Source: Methanoculleus formosensis
GTDB lineage: Archaea > Halobacteriota > Methanomicrobia > Methanomicrobiales > Methanoculleaceae
Assembly: GCF_025384765.1 (NCBI RefSeq)
Contig: NZ_VHLL01000002.1
Coordinates: 186,001-250,000 of the forward strand
Direction: 5' to 3'
Length of the DNA: 64,000 bases
The position numbers and the translations under genes are program-made. Positions 41,175 to 50,451 of this stretch are shown here, one piece after another. Under the pieces are notes generated by a model. That model was not told the origin of the DNA, searched no databases, and saw only the letters and a program-made list of their open reading frames with translations. Position 1 is the first letter of the stretch. Every line of letters begins with the position of its first letter.

Positions 41175-42350
41175 TCACCCCCTGATCTTCAGGGCCTGCA
41201 TGCAGTACTGGTCCACGGACATGAAGAGTGCAGACCTCGCGCGTTTCGACCGTTCTTCATCCCCTTCGATGAAGTCGCGAAGGATGTACTCCAGCGCCGT
41301 GGTGAAGTAATCCCGTCCGGGAGAGGTTTTCTTTGCCTCCTCGAAGCAGACATAACTCTCCGTTTTGCGGTTGCTCATCACCTCGAAGACGGTATCGAGC
41401 ATCAGGAGCAGGGATCGGGGGAACTCCTTTAAGAGCGCCAGTTTCCGGAACGTCGCGTAGGATCTTGGTTGGGCTCCGAGGATCGCGAGTTTCATCCCGT
41501 AGTAGAGCGGTTCGAGGTCGTCAGGATACTGCTGCATCATCTGTTTGACGACAGCGGCGGCACCACCCCCGTTGCGCAACTCCACACGGGTGTTGAACGC
41601 CTCTGCAAGGAAGAACCGATCGTCCGAGAACCGCTCCGTTGCATGAGCGAGAAGAGTGTTCCGGCGCTCGATATTGCCATCCTCCTTCGTTTTGGCGATG
41701 CCTATGCGGTAAAACTCCGGTTCGCTGGGAAACCAGGTGAACGCCAGGTCCAGCATGAACCAGAAGATCGTGTCCAGCCGGCTGTCCTTGCGCTTGAAGA
41801 TCGTGAGACGGTTGAGCGGGGCCCGGAGACGGGAGACGTTCAGCATCTCCTCGCGGGCGTGCAGTTCCAGGTCATCGGGGCGAATCTTCGACTTCTGGTT
41901 CTTTGCGAGGGAGAGGGCGTAGTAGCAGTAGGCGACCGCAGCGTTGATACGGCCGTCGAAACTCCGGTGGGGCATGAGGTACTCGATAGCCTGATAGTAG
42001 TTGCCGGAGTCGATCAGCTTCAGGGCCACGGCCGTGTCGAGCGTCGCCCGCCCCTTGCGGCGCCGCTTGTTCCCCATTGCGTGGCGTAGAAACTTCTCGA
42101 GATATTCCGTCGTAGGGGCCTCGCGCGTGACGTTGAGGAGCGTAAAAGCGGTCGCATCGATGAAGTCGTCGTATGTTCTGTCGTCGAGATCGGGAAACGT
42201 CTTATCGAGCGTGGCAGCAACGTGGCCGAAGAAGACCGGGAGGTTCTCCTCGACCTGTCCGGCGTTCTTTACGATGTAATCGTCCATGGTAGCCCGGAGC
42301 TGTTCGAGCCGCCGGTTCCGGAGCGCCTCGGGCTGCCACGACTCTTCCAT
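41175..42350 (-). CDS. Large hypothetical protein, mostly alpha-helical
   Basis: A 391-residue soluble protein with no recognised family. It contains several TPR-like helical stretches (ALKLIDSGNYYQAIEYLMPHRSF; INAAVAYCYYALSLAKNQK; FYRIGIAKTKEDGNIERRN) and a basic segment NKRRRKGRA near residue 95. There is no signal peptide or membrane helix. It is preceded by a short AT-rich stretch on its strand and lies between a PAS protein and an IS605-type element. A helical-repeat scaffold is the most likely description. Confidence 0.65.
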   Translation of the reverse strand: MEESWQPEALRNRRLEQLRATMDDYIVKNAGQVEENLPVFFGHVAATLDKTFPDLDDRTYDDFIDATAFTLLNVTREAPTTEYLEKFLRHAMGNKRRRKGRATLDTAVALKLIDSGNYYQAIEYLMPHRSFDGRINAAVAYCYYALSLAKNQKSKIRPDDLELHAREEMLNVSRLRAPLNRLTIFKRKDSRLDTIFWFMLDLAFTWFPSEPEFYRIGIAKTKEDGNIERRNTLLAHATERFSDDRFFLAEAFNTRVELRNGGGAAAVVKQMMQQYPDDLEPLYYGMKLAILGAQPRSYATFRKLALLKEFPRSLLLMLDTVFEVMSNRKTESYVCFEEAKKTSPGRDYFTTALEYILRDFIEGDEERSKRARSALFMSVDQYCMQALKIRG

Positions 42351-42569
42351 ATCACTACAGATGGAAGGATGGGATGATATTTGTTTTCATATCGTTTCCG
42401 GTCATTCTCAACAAGGAGAGAGCGCTAAATCCTGAATATCCGGAGGTACAGGGAGATACAACTGAGAGAAATATATCTCCGGGACGGCGGCGCGGGGATG
42501 GGGCCTGACGGTGAACGAACAGGGCAGGCAAATCGAATCCTGTTTCCGACGCCGTTTTTCATCTGAATT
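42351..42569. other. Spacer upstream of the TnpB element
   Basis: About 220 bases that carry the promoter for the minus-strand gene ending at 41175 (AT-rich GATATTTGTTTTCATATCG near 42374-42392). Nothing further is recognised; the composition is less GC-rich than usual. Confidence 0.4.
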
Positions 42570-42612
42570 GGGCAAGGAGACCCCCGCCTTTAGGTCGGGG
42601 AGGAATTGCCCT
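42570..42612 (+). repeat. Left-end hairpin of the TnpB element
   Basis: GGGCAAGGAGACCCCCGCC-TTTA-GGTCGGGGAGGAATTGCCC can be split into an outer GGGCAA/TTGCCC stem and an inner CCCCG/CGGGG stem. It marks the left end of the element. Confidence 0.65.
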
Positions 42613-42651
42613 GTCACCTCCGATATCTCTTTCTCCTAACCTCGTCATTAT

Positions 42652-43755
42652 ATGAATGTGATTAGGACAATCACGTTCAAACTTCAGTTGCCCGATGGCG
42701 GGTCCACGGCTCTCCTCGATACGATGCGAGCCTATTCCATGGCGTTCTCTGCTTCCGCACTGTGGGGGTTCGAGAACCATACCTGGAACAAGGTGGAGAA
42801 CCATAAGGCAACCTACCAGGCTGTTCGCGAGGCTGTTCCTGATCTTCCGTCCTCTTTGGTGCAGGGTGCGCGCGATTGCGCGTGTGAAGCCCTGAAAGCC
42901 TCCCGGTGTAAGAGTCTGCCGGAACAGAAACCGCTCGCTGCTATGCGGTACAACCAGCGGGTCATCACGGTGAATCTGATCCACGGCATCGCCACCATTG
43001 CATCGGTACAAGGACGGATCAAAGCGACGTTCCCCATCTCGGAGTATCATCGCCAGTACCTTTCCTGGACCGTCACTTCTTCGACCGTCTCGTATGATCG
43101 AAGGAAGGGAGTGTTCTATCTCCACATCTCGATGGACCATCCTGATGTCGAACCGGTACAGGAGGTCAGAGTGCTTGGTATCGACCGAGGGATCGTGAAC
43201 GTCGCGGTCTGCTCCGATAACTCCTTTTTCAACTCCCGGCGCGTCAAGAATGTGCGGGCAAAATACGCTCATCTTCGCACGGAGTTGCAGTCCAAAGGCA
43301 CCCGGTCGGCAACGCGGAAACTCCGCAGGATTGCCGGACGGGAAAGACGGTTTGTGACTGACACCAACCATTGTATCGCGAAGCAGATTACCAATTCGGA
43401 CTTTACGGTCTTCGCTCTCGAGGATTTGAGCAAGATCCGTGTCCAGAAACGGCGCAGCAAATCGTTCAACCGGAAGTTGAACACCTGGTCGTTCCACGAA
43501 CTGGAGCAGTTCCTCCGGTACAAGGCCGAGGCACTCGGGAAGCAAATTCTCCAGATGGATGCCCGGTACACTTCGCAGAAGTGTTCGGTGTGCGGGCATA
43601 CCTACAAGGGGAACCGGGAAGGGTCGTCGTTCCAATGCCGAAAGTGCGGGTTCCAGCTCCATGCTGACCTCAATGCTGCTCGTAACATTGCTCAAGCAGG
43701 TATATCTTGCCTGAGTAGGCTGCCCGTCAACCAGCCGAATGTAGCGTGTCGCTGA
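42652..43755 (+). CDS. tnpB: TnpB RNA-guided nuclease of an IS605-type element
   Basis: A complete 367-residue TnpB. The RuvC-like catalytic residues are in place: Asp178 in LGIDRG, Glu257 in FALEDLS and Asp339 in HADLNAARN. A zinc ribbon with Cys311, Cys314, Cys329 and Cys332 (CSVC, CRKC) sits between the last two. TnpB is the ancestor of Cas12 and cuts DNA guided by an RNA made from the right end of the element. The protein is intact without frameshifts. The first ATG at 42652 begins MNVIRTITFKLQ, a normal start. Confidence 0.93.
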   Translation: MNVIRTITFKLQLPDGGSTALLDTMRAYSMAFSASALWGFENHTWNKVENHKATYQAVREAVPDLPSSLVQGARDCACEALKASRCKSLPEQKPLAAMRYNQRVITVNLIHGIATIASVQGRIKATFPISEYHRQYLSWTVTSSTVSYDRRKGVFYLHISMDHPDVEPVQEVRVLGIDRGIVNVAVCSDNSFFNSRRVKNVRAKYAHLRTELQSKGTRSATRKLRRIAGRERRFVTDTNHCIAKQITNSDFTVFALEDLSKIRVQKRRSKSFNRKLNTWSFHELEQFLRYKAEALGKQILQMDARYTSQKCSVCGHTYKGNREGSSFQCRKCGFQLHADLNAARNIAQAGISCLSRLPVNQPNVACR

Positions 43756-43800
43756 CATGGTTACAAGCCCCGCCCTTCAGGGCGGGGTAGTTGACAACGT
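43690..43800 (+). ncRNA. Putative omega (reRNA) guide RNA at the right end
   Basis: TnpB systems make their guide RNA from the 3' end of tnpB and the right end of the element. Here that region includes the last codons of tnpB and the hairpin at 43768-43787. The RNA scaffold end would be at about 43795-43800, and the guide would be the host DNA just beyond. This is predicted from family knowledge and position only; the processing site cannot be seen. Confidence 0.4.
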
Positions 43801-43841
43801 TTATCCCGGCAGACTCCGTATCCTCCGGGAGGTAAGGTCGC

Positions 43842-44252
43842 GTGGGCTACATTGACGAATTGGAACGGGTCGGAAGGGATGCAAACCCCTTCTTCAAACT
43901 GATGGGGATAGATGTGGACGAGTACGGCGACGGACGCGCCCGCCTCACGATGGAGGTCCGGCCGGATATGCTGAACGGCGCCGGGTGGCTCCAGGGCGGG
44001 ATCTATGTGGCGCTCGCCGACGAGGCGATTGCGCTTGCACTGTATACGCTTCTCGCCGAGAACGAGCGGATCGCCACGATCGACGAACATACCAGTTTCC
44101 TGAAAGGCGTCAGCATGGGGGCGATCGTCGCCACGGGGCAGGTTGTCAGGAAAGGCCGGCGGGTGGCGTTTGCAGACGGGGAGGTCAGAAGCGCGGCGGA
44201 CGGCACCCTTCTTTCCCGGACATCGACATCGTTCGCGGTCATTGAAGGGTAG
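43842..44252 (+). CDS. PaaI-type hotdog-fold thioesterase
   Basis: A 136-residue hotdog protein. Signatures are [31 protein letters not shown] (substrate-side helix, with [11 protein letters not shown] matching GGxxxxLaDxA) and later [33 protein letters not shown]. PaaI-like enzymes hydrolyse acyl-CoA thioesters. It begins with GTG after GGGAGG. It lies alone between the TnpB element and pyrG. Confidence 0.88.
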   Translation: MGYIDELERVGRDANPFFKLMGIDVDEYGDGRARLTMEVRPDMLNGAGWLQGGIYVALADEAIALALYTLLAENERIATIDEHTSFLKGVSMGAIVATGQVVRKGRRVAFADGEVRSAADGTLLSRTSTSFAVIEG

Positions 44253-44386
44253 CCCGGACACCCCGCTGGAAGACCGCGTTACCCCGGCGGGGATTTCCCG
44301 GTGGATTGCCGAAACAATACATTCTCAATACCCGAGATCACATACATAAGATAGAGCATCCGGCAGAACCGGAGGGGAAAGAGACC

Positions 44387-45973
44387 TTGAAGTATATCGT
44401 TGTAACCGGCGGCGTCATGAGCGGGCTCGGGAAAGGCATCACCACCGCATCCATCGGCCGCCTCCTGAAAAATCGCGGCTATGAGGTGACGGCGGTCAAG
44501 ATCGATCCGTACCTGAACATCGATGCCGGAACCATGAACCCCGCCCAGCACGGTGAAGTCTTCGTCCTCTCCGACGGAGGGGAAGTCGACCTCGATCTCG
44601 GCAACTACGAGCGGTTCCTAGACATCAACCTCAAGTCGATCCACAACATCACGACGGGCAAGGTCTACCGGAACGTCATCGAGAAAGAGCGGCGCGGGGA
44701 CTTCCTCGGCGCGACCGTCCAGATCATCCCCCACATCACCGACGAGATCAAGCACTGCATCAGCCGTGCGGCCGAAGAGGCGGTCAACGGCGGCAGGGTT
44801 GCCGACATCTGTCTGGTCGAGGTCGGCGGCACGGTGGGCGACATCGAGAGCATGCCGTTTCTCGAAGCCGTGCGGCAAATGCACGGCGAACACGCGCCGG
44901 AAGATATGATCCTGGTTCATGTCACCCTGGTCCCGATGGACACGATGGGAGACTTCAAGACCAAACCCACACAGCACTCGGTGAAGGCGCTCAGGGAACT
45001 CGGGCTGCAGCCCGACATCATCGTCGCGAGGAGCAGCGACGTGATCGGGCCGCAGACGAAGAAGAAGATATCCACCTTCACCGACGTCCCGGTGAAAGCC
45101 GTCGTCTCCGCAAAGGACGCGCCGGACATCTACCAGATCCCGATGGAACTGGAGAAGGAAGGGCTCGCGGACGTTGTCTGCAGTTACCTCGGCCTTGAGA
45201 ACCGGGAACCGGATCCTGCGTGGTACCGGGTCGTCTCGCAGGAGTACACGAACCGGGTGACGGTCGCCGTCATCAGCAAGTACGGGATCGAGGACGTCTA
45301 CATGTCCATCAAGGAGTCGCTCAAGCACGCCGGGCGGACGCTCTCCACCGAGGTGAAGATCCGCTGGCTGGACGCGGAGACGTTCGAGGATCGCGATCTC
45401 GCCGATGTCGACGGCATCCTGATCCCGGGCGGGTTCGGGAAGCGTGGTATTGAGGGAAAGATCCGGGCAATCCGATACGCCCGCGAGAACCAAAAACCCT
45501 ACCTTGGCCTCTGCCTCGGGTTCCAGCTCGCGGTGATCGAGTATGCCCGGCACGTCCTCGGCATCCCCGGCGCCACGAGCGAGGAGATGGGTGAGGGGGC
45601 GCACGTCATCGCCATCCTCCCCGAACAGGAAGGGGTCAGCGACCTCGGCGGCACGATGCGCCTCGGGAACTGCGACGTCGTCTTGAAGGAAGGGACGATG
45701 GTGGCCGGCCTTTACGGCAGAACTGCGATCGTGGAGCGGCACCGTCACCGCTACGAGGTGAACCCGGAGTTCATCGCCGACCTCGAAGGAGCCGGGCTCG
45801 TCTTCTCGGGTGCCTGCGGGCCGCGGATGGAGGTCTGCGAGATCCCGGACCACCCCTTCTACCTCGCGACGCAGTTCCACCCCGAGTTCAGATCGAGCCC
45901 GACAAAACCCTCCCCGCCGTACATCGGCTTTGTGGAGGCATGCAAGAAGAATAAGTCATCCGGGACCAGGTGA
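44387..45973 (+). CDS. pyrG: CTP synthase
   Basis: PyrG converts UTP to CTP using ATP and ammonia from glutamine. The 528-residue protein has the synthase domain ([33 protein letters not shown]-type [41 protein letters not shown]) and a glutaminase domain with the nucleophile Cys in [13 protein letters not shown] and the His/Glu pair QFHPEF. Starting at TTG 44387 rather than at an upstream ATG is decided by GGAGGGG nine bases before it and by the conserved KYIVVTGG N-terminus. The guaA-subunit gene follows immediately. Confidence 0.97.
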   Translation: MKYIVVTGGVMSGLGKGITTASIGRLLKNRGYEVTAVKIDPYLNIDAGTMNPAQHGEVFVLSDGGEVDLDLGNYERFLDINLKSIHNITTGKVYRNVIEKERRGDFLGATVQIIPHITDEIKHCISRAAEEAVNGGRVADICLVEVGGTVGDIESMPFLEAVRQMHGEHAPEDMILVHVTLVPMDTMGDFKTKPTQHSVKALRELGLQPDIIVARSSDVIGPQTKKKISTFTDVPVKAVVSAKDAPDIYQIPMELEKEGLADVVCSYLGLENREPDPAWYRVVSQEYTNRVTVAVISKYGIEDVYMSIKESLKHAGRTLSTEVKIRWLDAETFEDRDLADVDGILIPGGFGKRGIEGKIRAIRYARENQKPYLGLCLGFQLAVIEYARHVLGIPGATSEEMGEGAHVIAILPEQEGVSDLGGTMRLGNCDVVLKEGTMVAGLYGRTAIVERHRHRYEVNPEFIADLEGAGLVFSGACGPRMEVCEIPDHPFYLATQFHPEFRSSPTKPSPPYIGFVEACKKNKSSGTR

Positions 45974-46897
45974 ATGAGTATGGTAAACGTCGAGAAGTTC
46001 ATCGACCGGGCGGTCAGGGAGATACGCGATGCCGCCGGTGTAGAGAAGGTCGTGATGGCGCTATCCGGCGGGGTGGACTCGTCGGTCTGCGCGGCGCTCG
46101 CGACCCGCGCGATAGGCGACCGTCTCGTTCCGATATACGTGGATACCGGCCTCATGCGCAAGGGCGAGACCGAACAGATCCGGTCGCTCTTTGCCGACGC
46201 AGACCTCCGCGTCGTGGACGCCGCAGACGAGTTCTTCGAGGCTCTCGCGGGCATCACCGACCCCGAGGAGAAGCGCAAGGCTATCGGCGCGAAGTTCGTG
46301 CGGATCTTCGAGCGTGAAGCGAAACGGACCGGGGCGACGATGCTCCTGCAGGGGACGATCTACCCCGACCGGATCGAGAGCGAAGGGGGCATCAAGAGCC
46401 ACCACAACGTCGGCGGGATGCCCCTCGATATCGAGTTTAAAGGTGTCATCGAGCCGATCGCCGACCTCTACAAGGACGAGGTCCGCGAGGTCGCCGGCGG
46501 GCTCGGCCTCCCGGCGGAGATCCAGCACCGGATGCCCTTCCCCGGCCCCGGGCTCGCCGTCCGGGTGCTCGGCGAGGTGACGAAGGAGAAGGTTGCAGTC
46601 GTCCGGGAGGCGAACGCCATCGTCGAGGAGTGCCTGGTGGAGGAGTTCGGCCCCTGGCAGTGTTTCGCGGCTCTCATCGGGCTTGGAACCGGGGTGAAGG
46701 GAGACGTCCGGCTCCACGGCTGGATCGTCGCCGTCCGAGCAGTCCAGTCGCGGGACGGGATGACCGCCGAACCCCTGCTCCTCCCCTACGAGACACTTGC
46801 GCGGATGGCGGCCCGGATCACCGGCGAGATCCCCGGCGTCGCCCGGGTCGTCTACGACGTCACCCCCAAACCCCCCGCGACGATCGAATACGAGTGA
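45974..46897 (+). CDS. guaAB: GMP synthase subunit B (ATP-pyrophosphatase)
   Basis: A 307-residue ATP-pyrophosphatase subunit. Archaea split GMP synthase into a glutaminase subunit and this subunit, which adenylates XMP and uses ammonia to make GMP. Signatures: PP-loop SGGVDSSV near residue 31, [13 protein letters not shown] near residue 132, [16 protein letters not shown] near residue 187, and the C-terminal [13 protein letters not shown]. The glutaminase subunit is not nearby. The start ATG touches the pyrG stop (TGAATG), so they are translationally coupled. Confidence 0.95.
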   Translation: MSMVNVEKFIDRAVREIRDAAGVEKVVMALSGGVDSSVCAALATRAIGDRLVPIYVDTGLMRKGETEQIRSLFADADLRVVDAADEFFEALAGITDPEEKRKAIGAKFVRIFEREAKRTGATMLLQGTIYPDRIESEGGIKSHHNVGGMPLDIEFKGVIEPIADLYKDEVREVAGGLGLPAEIQHRMPFPGPGLAVRVLGEVTKEKVAVVREANAIVEECLVEEFGPWQCFAALIGLGTGVKGDVRLHGWIVAVRAVQSRDGMTAEPLLLPYETLARMAARITGEIPGVARVVYDVTPKPPATIEYE

Positions 46898-46901
46898 TAT
46901 C

Positions 46902-48026
46902 ATGGCGGAAGACTCACGCGTGCTTGATGCGCGCTACTACATGCCCGCGTTCTCCCGGACGATGAAGATCGTCCGCGGCGCGGGATCGCACGTCTGGGAC
47001 GACCAGGGGCGCGAGTATATCGACTGCGTGGCGGGTATTGCGGTCTGCAGCACCGGCCACTGCCACCCGCTGGTCGTCAAGGCGATCTGTGACCAGGCCC
47101 ACGAGTTGATCCACTGCTCGAACCTCTACTACATCCCGAACCAGGCGGAACTCGCGGAGAGGCTCGTCGGGATCTCGGGGCTCGCGAAGGCGTTCTTCTC
47201 GAACTCCGGCGCGGAGGCGAACGACGGCGCGATCAAACTCGCCCGCGTCCGGACGGGGAGGAAGAACTTCGTCGCGTTCACCCACGGGTTCCACGGTCGG
47301 ACCTGCGGGTCGCTTGCGGTCACCCACAAGCCCGCGATCCGGGAGACGTTCGAGCCGCTCTCGGTCCCCTGCAGATTCGTCGACTATGGCGACCTCGACG
47401 CGCTCGCGGGGGCGGTCGATAAAGAGACCGCCGGGGTCTTCGTCGAGCCGATCCAGGGCGAGGCCGGGGTGCTGATCCCGCCCGACGAGTTCCTCCGGGG
47501 CATCCGGGATATCTGCGATGACACCGGCGCGCTGATGATCGTCGACGAGGTGCAGACGGGGATGGGCCGGACGGGCAGATGGTTCGCCTTCCAGCACTCG
47601 GGCGTCACCCCCGACATCGTCACGACTGCAAAGGGGCTCGCGAGCGGGTTCCCCATCGGTGCGCTCGTCGCCCGCGAGGGACTCGAGTTCAAGAAGAGCG
47701 AGCACGGGAGCACGTTTGCCGGAGGCCCGCTCGCCTGCGCGGCGGCGCTCGCGACGATCGGCGTCATCGAGGAGATCCTCCCCGACGTTCTCCGGAAGGG
47801 CGAGCGGTTCATGAAGGGCCTCGCGCGCCACAACCCCCGCGGCCGCGGCCTGATCATCGGCATATCGGTCGGCGACCGGTGCCCGGAGGTGCAGCAGACC
47901 TGCGCCGAGAACGGGGTGCTCGTCAACTGCGCCGCCGACGGGAACCTACGGCTGATCCCGCCGCTGGTGATCACGGACGAGGAGATCGACGCGGCTGTCG
48001 GTGTCATCGATGCGGCGCTTGATTAG
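46902..48026 (+). CDS. argD: Acetylornithine aminotransferase
   Basis: A 374-residue PLP-dependent class III aminotransferase converting N-acetylglutamate semialdehyde to N-acetylornithine in arginine synthesis. Seen: VWDDQGREYIDCVAGIAVCSTGHCHP near residue 30, the PLP-phosphate motif SNSGAEANDGAIKLAR near residue 98, and the catalytic lysine in DIVTTAKGLASGFPIGA near residue 244. It can also act on lysine-pathway acetylated intermediates in some archaea. The ATG at 46902 lies four bases after the previous stop. Its 3' end overlaps hisC. Confidence 0.93.
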   Translation: MAEDSRVLDARYYMPAFSRTMKIVRGAGSHVWDDQGREYIDCVAGIAVCSTGHCHPLVVKAICDQAHELIHCSNLYYIPNQAELAERLVGISGLAKAFFSNSGAEANDGAIKLARVRTGRKNFVAFTHGFHGRTCGSLAVTHKPAIRETFEPLSVPCRFVDYGDLDALAGAVDKETAGVFVEPIQGEAGVLIPPDEFLRGIRDICDDTGALMIVDEVQTGMGRTGRWFAFQHSGVTPDIVTTAKGLASGFPIGALVAREGLEFKKSEHGSTFAGGPLACAAALATIGVIEEILPDVLRKGERFMKGLARHNPRGRGLIIGISVGDRCPEVQQTCAENGVLVNCAADGNLRLIPPLVITDEEIDAAVGVIDAALD

Positions 48027-49068
48027 AGCGTGTTATACGGGTGCGGGCGGCTACTCCTACGCGAAGAAGGCCGGGGACGTCGCGCGGGAGCACGGGTTTG
48101 ACCGGGTGGCCCGGCTCGCGAGCAACGAGAACCCCCGCCCGCCCTCGCCCGCCGCGCTGGAGGCGGCGATAGCGGCTCTCCGAGAGGGGAACCGTTACCC
48201 CGATGAGCGGATGTCTGCCCTCGTCGAGGCCCTCCGCCGCTACCACGGCGACTACCGGTTCGTCACCGGCGCCGGGATGGACGGGGTCATCGAGACGGTG
48301 ATCCGGACGGTCGTCGAGCCCGGCGAGAGGGTGGCCGTCTCGACCCCGACCTTCTCCTTCTACGGGATCGCGGCCGCGGCGCACGGCGCAGAGGTCGTGG
48401 ATGTCCCGCGGGAGGAAGACTTCTCGGTCGACCCGGGGAAGTTCGTCGAGGGGGCCCGGGGCGCAAAACTCGCCTTCCTCTGCACCCCGAACAACCCCAC
48501 GGGGAACTCCGTCCCGCCGGAGGCGGTCGAGGATATCCTCGATGGGATGGACGGGCTGCTCTTCCTCGACAACGCCTACGTCGATTTTGCGGATATCGAT
48601 TACCGGCCGCTGATGCGGCGCTACGAGAACCTGGTCATCGGGCGGACGATGTCGAAGATCTTCGCCCTCGCGGGGTTCCGGGTCGGCTACGCGTTCGTCC
48701 CTGCATGGTTCGAGCCGTACTACAACCGGGCCGCGACACCGTTCGCGCTGAACTCCGTCTCGGCGGCCGCGGCCGCAGGGGCGCTCGCCGACGCCGACCG
48801 GGTGAGGGAGACCCGCGACCATGTCCGGGAGTGGCGGCGGCGGTTCACCGCGGAGGTCCCGTTCAGGGTGTACCCAACGGACGCGAACTTCGTCATGATC
48901 GACGTCGCGCCCCACACCGGCGACGACGTGACGGAACGCCTCGCGGAGAAGGGCGTCCTCGTGCGGTCCTGCACCAGTTTCCCGGGGCTCGGGGATCATT
49001 TCATCAGGGTCAGCATCGGTGAAGACTGGGAGAACATCCGATTCCTCGAGGCGATGAGAGACCTATGA
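48010..49068 (+). CDS. hisC: Histidinol-phosphate aminotransferase
   Basis: A 352-residue class I/II PLP enzyme that makes histidinol phosphate. It shows LASNENPRPPSPAALEAAI, GAGMDGVIETVIRTVVEPGERV, CTPNNPTGNSVPPEAV near residue 158, FLDNAYVDFAD near residue 187 and the lysine-bearing TMSKIFALAGFRVGYAF near residue 220. ATG 48010 starts inside the end of argD. The end overlaps the AK6 gene by four bases (ATGA), so these are translationally coupled. Confidence 0.93.
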   Translation: MRRLIRACYTGAGGYSYAKKAGDVAREHGFDRVARLASNENPRPPSPAALEAAIAALREGNRYPDERMSALVEALRRYHGDYRFVTGAGMDGVIETVIRTVVEPGERVAVSTPTFSFYGIAAAAHGAEVVDVPREEDFSVDPGKFVEGARGAKLAFLCTPNNPTGNSVPPEAVEDILDGMDGLLFLDNAYVDFADIDYRPLMRRYENLVIGRTMSKIFALAGFRVGYAFVPAWFEPYYNRAATPFALNSVSAAAAAGALADADRVRETRDHVREWRRRFTAEVPFRVYPTDANFVMIDVAPHTGDDVTERLAEKGVLVRSCTSFPGLGDHFIRVSIGEDWENIRFLEAMRDL

Positions 49069-49577
49069 TGACGGGCATCACCGGCACGCCGGGGACCGGG
49101 AAGACATCGGTCGCCCGCGAACTCGAACGGCGCGGCCATACCGTCGTCCGCCTGACGGATACGGTACGGCCCTACGTCATCGAGGAGGACTCTCGCCGCC
49201 GGACGATGGTGGTGGACGTCGACCGGTGGGTGGAGGAGTTCGAGCCCGTCGACGGGATCGTCGAAGGCCACCTCGCCCATCTCCTCCCCTGCGACCGGGT
49301 GGTGGTGCTCCGGTGCCGCCCGGACGTCCTCCGGGAGCGCCTCGCACCGCGCGACTACCCGGAGGAGAAGATCGCGGAGAACGCCGAGGCGGAGGCGCTC
49401 GACGTCATCCTGATCGAGACGCTCGAAGAGCACCCGGACGAGCGCGTCCTCGAGGTGGATACGACCGATCTCCCCATCGGCGAGTGTGCCGACCGGATCG
49501 AGCGGTTCATCTGCGGCGAGTTCCCGCCATCCTACGGCTCCATCGACTGGACGGGGTACCTGGAGGTCGGGCGATGA
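49065..49577 (+). CDS. AK6-type adenylate kinase (Fap7/hCINAP family)
   Basis: A 170-residue P-loop kinase with GITGTPGTGKTSVARELERRGH at the start and a lid-side segment CRPDVLRERLAPRDYPEEKIAENAEAEALDVI, the usual AK6 signature. Archaeal and eukaryotic relatives act in the last steps of small ribosomal subunit maturation, in addition to adenylate-kinase activity. It overlaps hisC by four bases at the start and the next gene by four at the end (GGGCGATGACG). Confidence 0.92.
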   Translation: MMTGITGTPGTGKTSVARELERRGHTVVRLTDTVRPYVIEEDSRRRTMVVDVDRWVEEFEPVDGIVEGHLAHLLPCDRVVVLRCRPDVLRERLAPRDYPEEKIAENAEAEALDVILIETLEEHPDERVLEVDTTDLPIGECADRIERFICGEFPPSYGSIDWTGYLEVGR

Positions 49578-50179
49578 CGCTCGACCAGTTCCGGCCGCAC
49601 GTGCAGGGGATCATCCAGCCCATGGTGAACCTGATGCGGAGGATCGGGGTCACCCCGAACGCGCTGACGATAGCGTCGTTCTTCGTCTCGGTGCTTGCGG
49701 GTATCGCGTTCTACGCCGGGGGGGTCGTCCTCGGCACCATCATGGTCGCGTTCAACGCCGTCTTCGACGCGCTCGACGGGGCGCTCGCACGGGATATAGG
49801 GGTCGCGGGGCTTCGCGGGGACTTCCTCGACCACGTCATCGACCGTTACGCCGATATATTCATCATCACCGGGATATTTGCGGGCGGGGCTGCACCCTGG
49901 CAGATCGGCGTCCTTGCGCTGACGGGTGTCCTGATGTCGTCCTACCTCGGCACCCAGGCGCAGGCCGTCGGGGTGGGCAGGATCTACGGCGGGATCCTCG
50001 GCCGGGCTGACCGCCTGGTGCTGATCATCATCGCAGGCGCCCTCACGGTGCTGATACCAGGAGAGATCTACGGGCTGAACTATCTCGGGTGGCTCCTCGT
50101 CATATTCGGCGTCCTCGGGCACTACACCGCGTTCCAGCGATTCGCTCACGCCTGGCGGCAGATCGAAGAACAGCAATAG
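49574..50179 (+). CDS. CDP-alcohol phosphatidyltransferase (archaetidylinositol-phosphate synthase candidate)
   Basis: A 201-residue membrane protein with six predicted helices. The CDP-alcohol motif is complete: D-AL-DG-AL-AR-n8-G-n3-D-n3-D in VFDALDGALARDIGVAGLRGDFLDHVID near residue 64. Such enzymes transfer an archaetidyl group from CDP-archaeol to an alcohol acceptor. The archaetidylinositol-phosphate synthase is the likely subtype from length and motif, but the acceptor is not fixed by the sequence. It ends the pyrG-to-here gene run. Confidence 0.85.
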   Translation: MTLDQFRPHVQGIIQPMVNLMRRIGVTPNALTIASFFVSVLAGIAFYAGGVVLGTIMVAFNAVFDALDGALARDIGVAGLRGDFLDHVIDRYADIFIITGIFAGGAAPWQIGVLALTGVLMSSYLGTQAQAVGVGRIYGGILGRADRLVLIIIAGALTVLIPGEIYGLNYLGWLLVIFGVLGHYTAFQRFAHAWRQIEEQQ

Positions 50180-50196
50180 GGGGATTATCTCCCCGT

Positions 50197-50203
50197 CATT
50201 TTT
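50197..50203 (+). terminator. T-rich tract after the phosphatidyltransferase gene
   Basis: GTCATTTTTACATCC lies about 20 bases past the stop at 50179 and is the likely end of the transcript from the biosynthetic gene run. Confidence 0.4.
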
Positions 50204-50206
50204 ACA

Positions 50207-50420
50207 TCCCTGATACTTCGCTCAAATGACCGGAGTAATTTTCAAGAGATCACCCCACTGACTTCCCTTCGCGTGAATGAACTAGTGTTGGTGTCGACAG
50301 AGCCTCACGCGAAGAGCGCGAAGCCGCGAAGACCGGTATCGGGGTGCTGCTGATCCCGCTTCCGGTCGCCAGAGGGGTGACTTGCTCGATTGAAGATGCT
50401 GAAATTGGCGAGGTACTGAT
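50207..50420 (-). mobile_element. MITE-like repeat element, copy 2
   Basis: Inverse-orientation copy of the element at 13028-13232; read on the minus strand the landmarks occur in the same order (GTACCTCGCCAATTTCAGC, CAATCGAGCAAGTCAC, GGCGACCGGAAGCGGGATCA, GATACCGGTCTTCGCGGC, CGTGAGGCTCTGTCGACACC, ATTCACGCGAAGGGAAG, CTTGAAAATTAC). It carries an extra GCTCTTCGCG unit in the hairpin relative to copy 1, which accounts for most of the length difference. It lies between the convergent phosphatidyltransferase and tspO genes. Confidence 0.7.
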
Positions 50421-50451
50421 CCTGCGAGCGGAGACGATCTCTGCAGCGTCC

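Larger units (their letters stand above)
42570..43800 (+). mobile_element. IS200/IS605-type element with tnpB only
   Basis: The element consists of a left hairpin (42570-42612), tnpB and a right hairpin (43768-43787). The left hairpin has an outer GGGCAA/TTGCCC stem around CCCCCGCCTTTAGGTCGGGG. The right hairpin is a perfect 8-bp stem, CCCCGCCC-TTCA-GGGCGGGG, followed by TAGTTGACAAC. These subterminal hairpins are typical of IS605 ends. No tnpA is present, so movement would need a transposase in trans. Exact ends are estimated. Confidence 0.75.
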
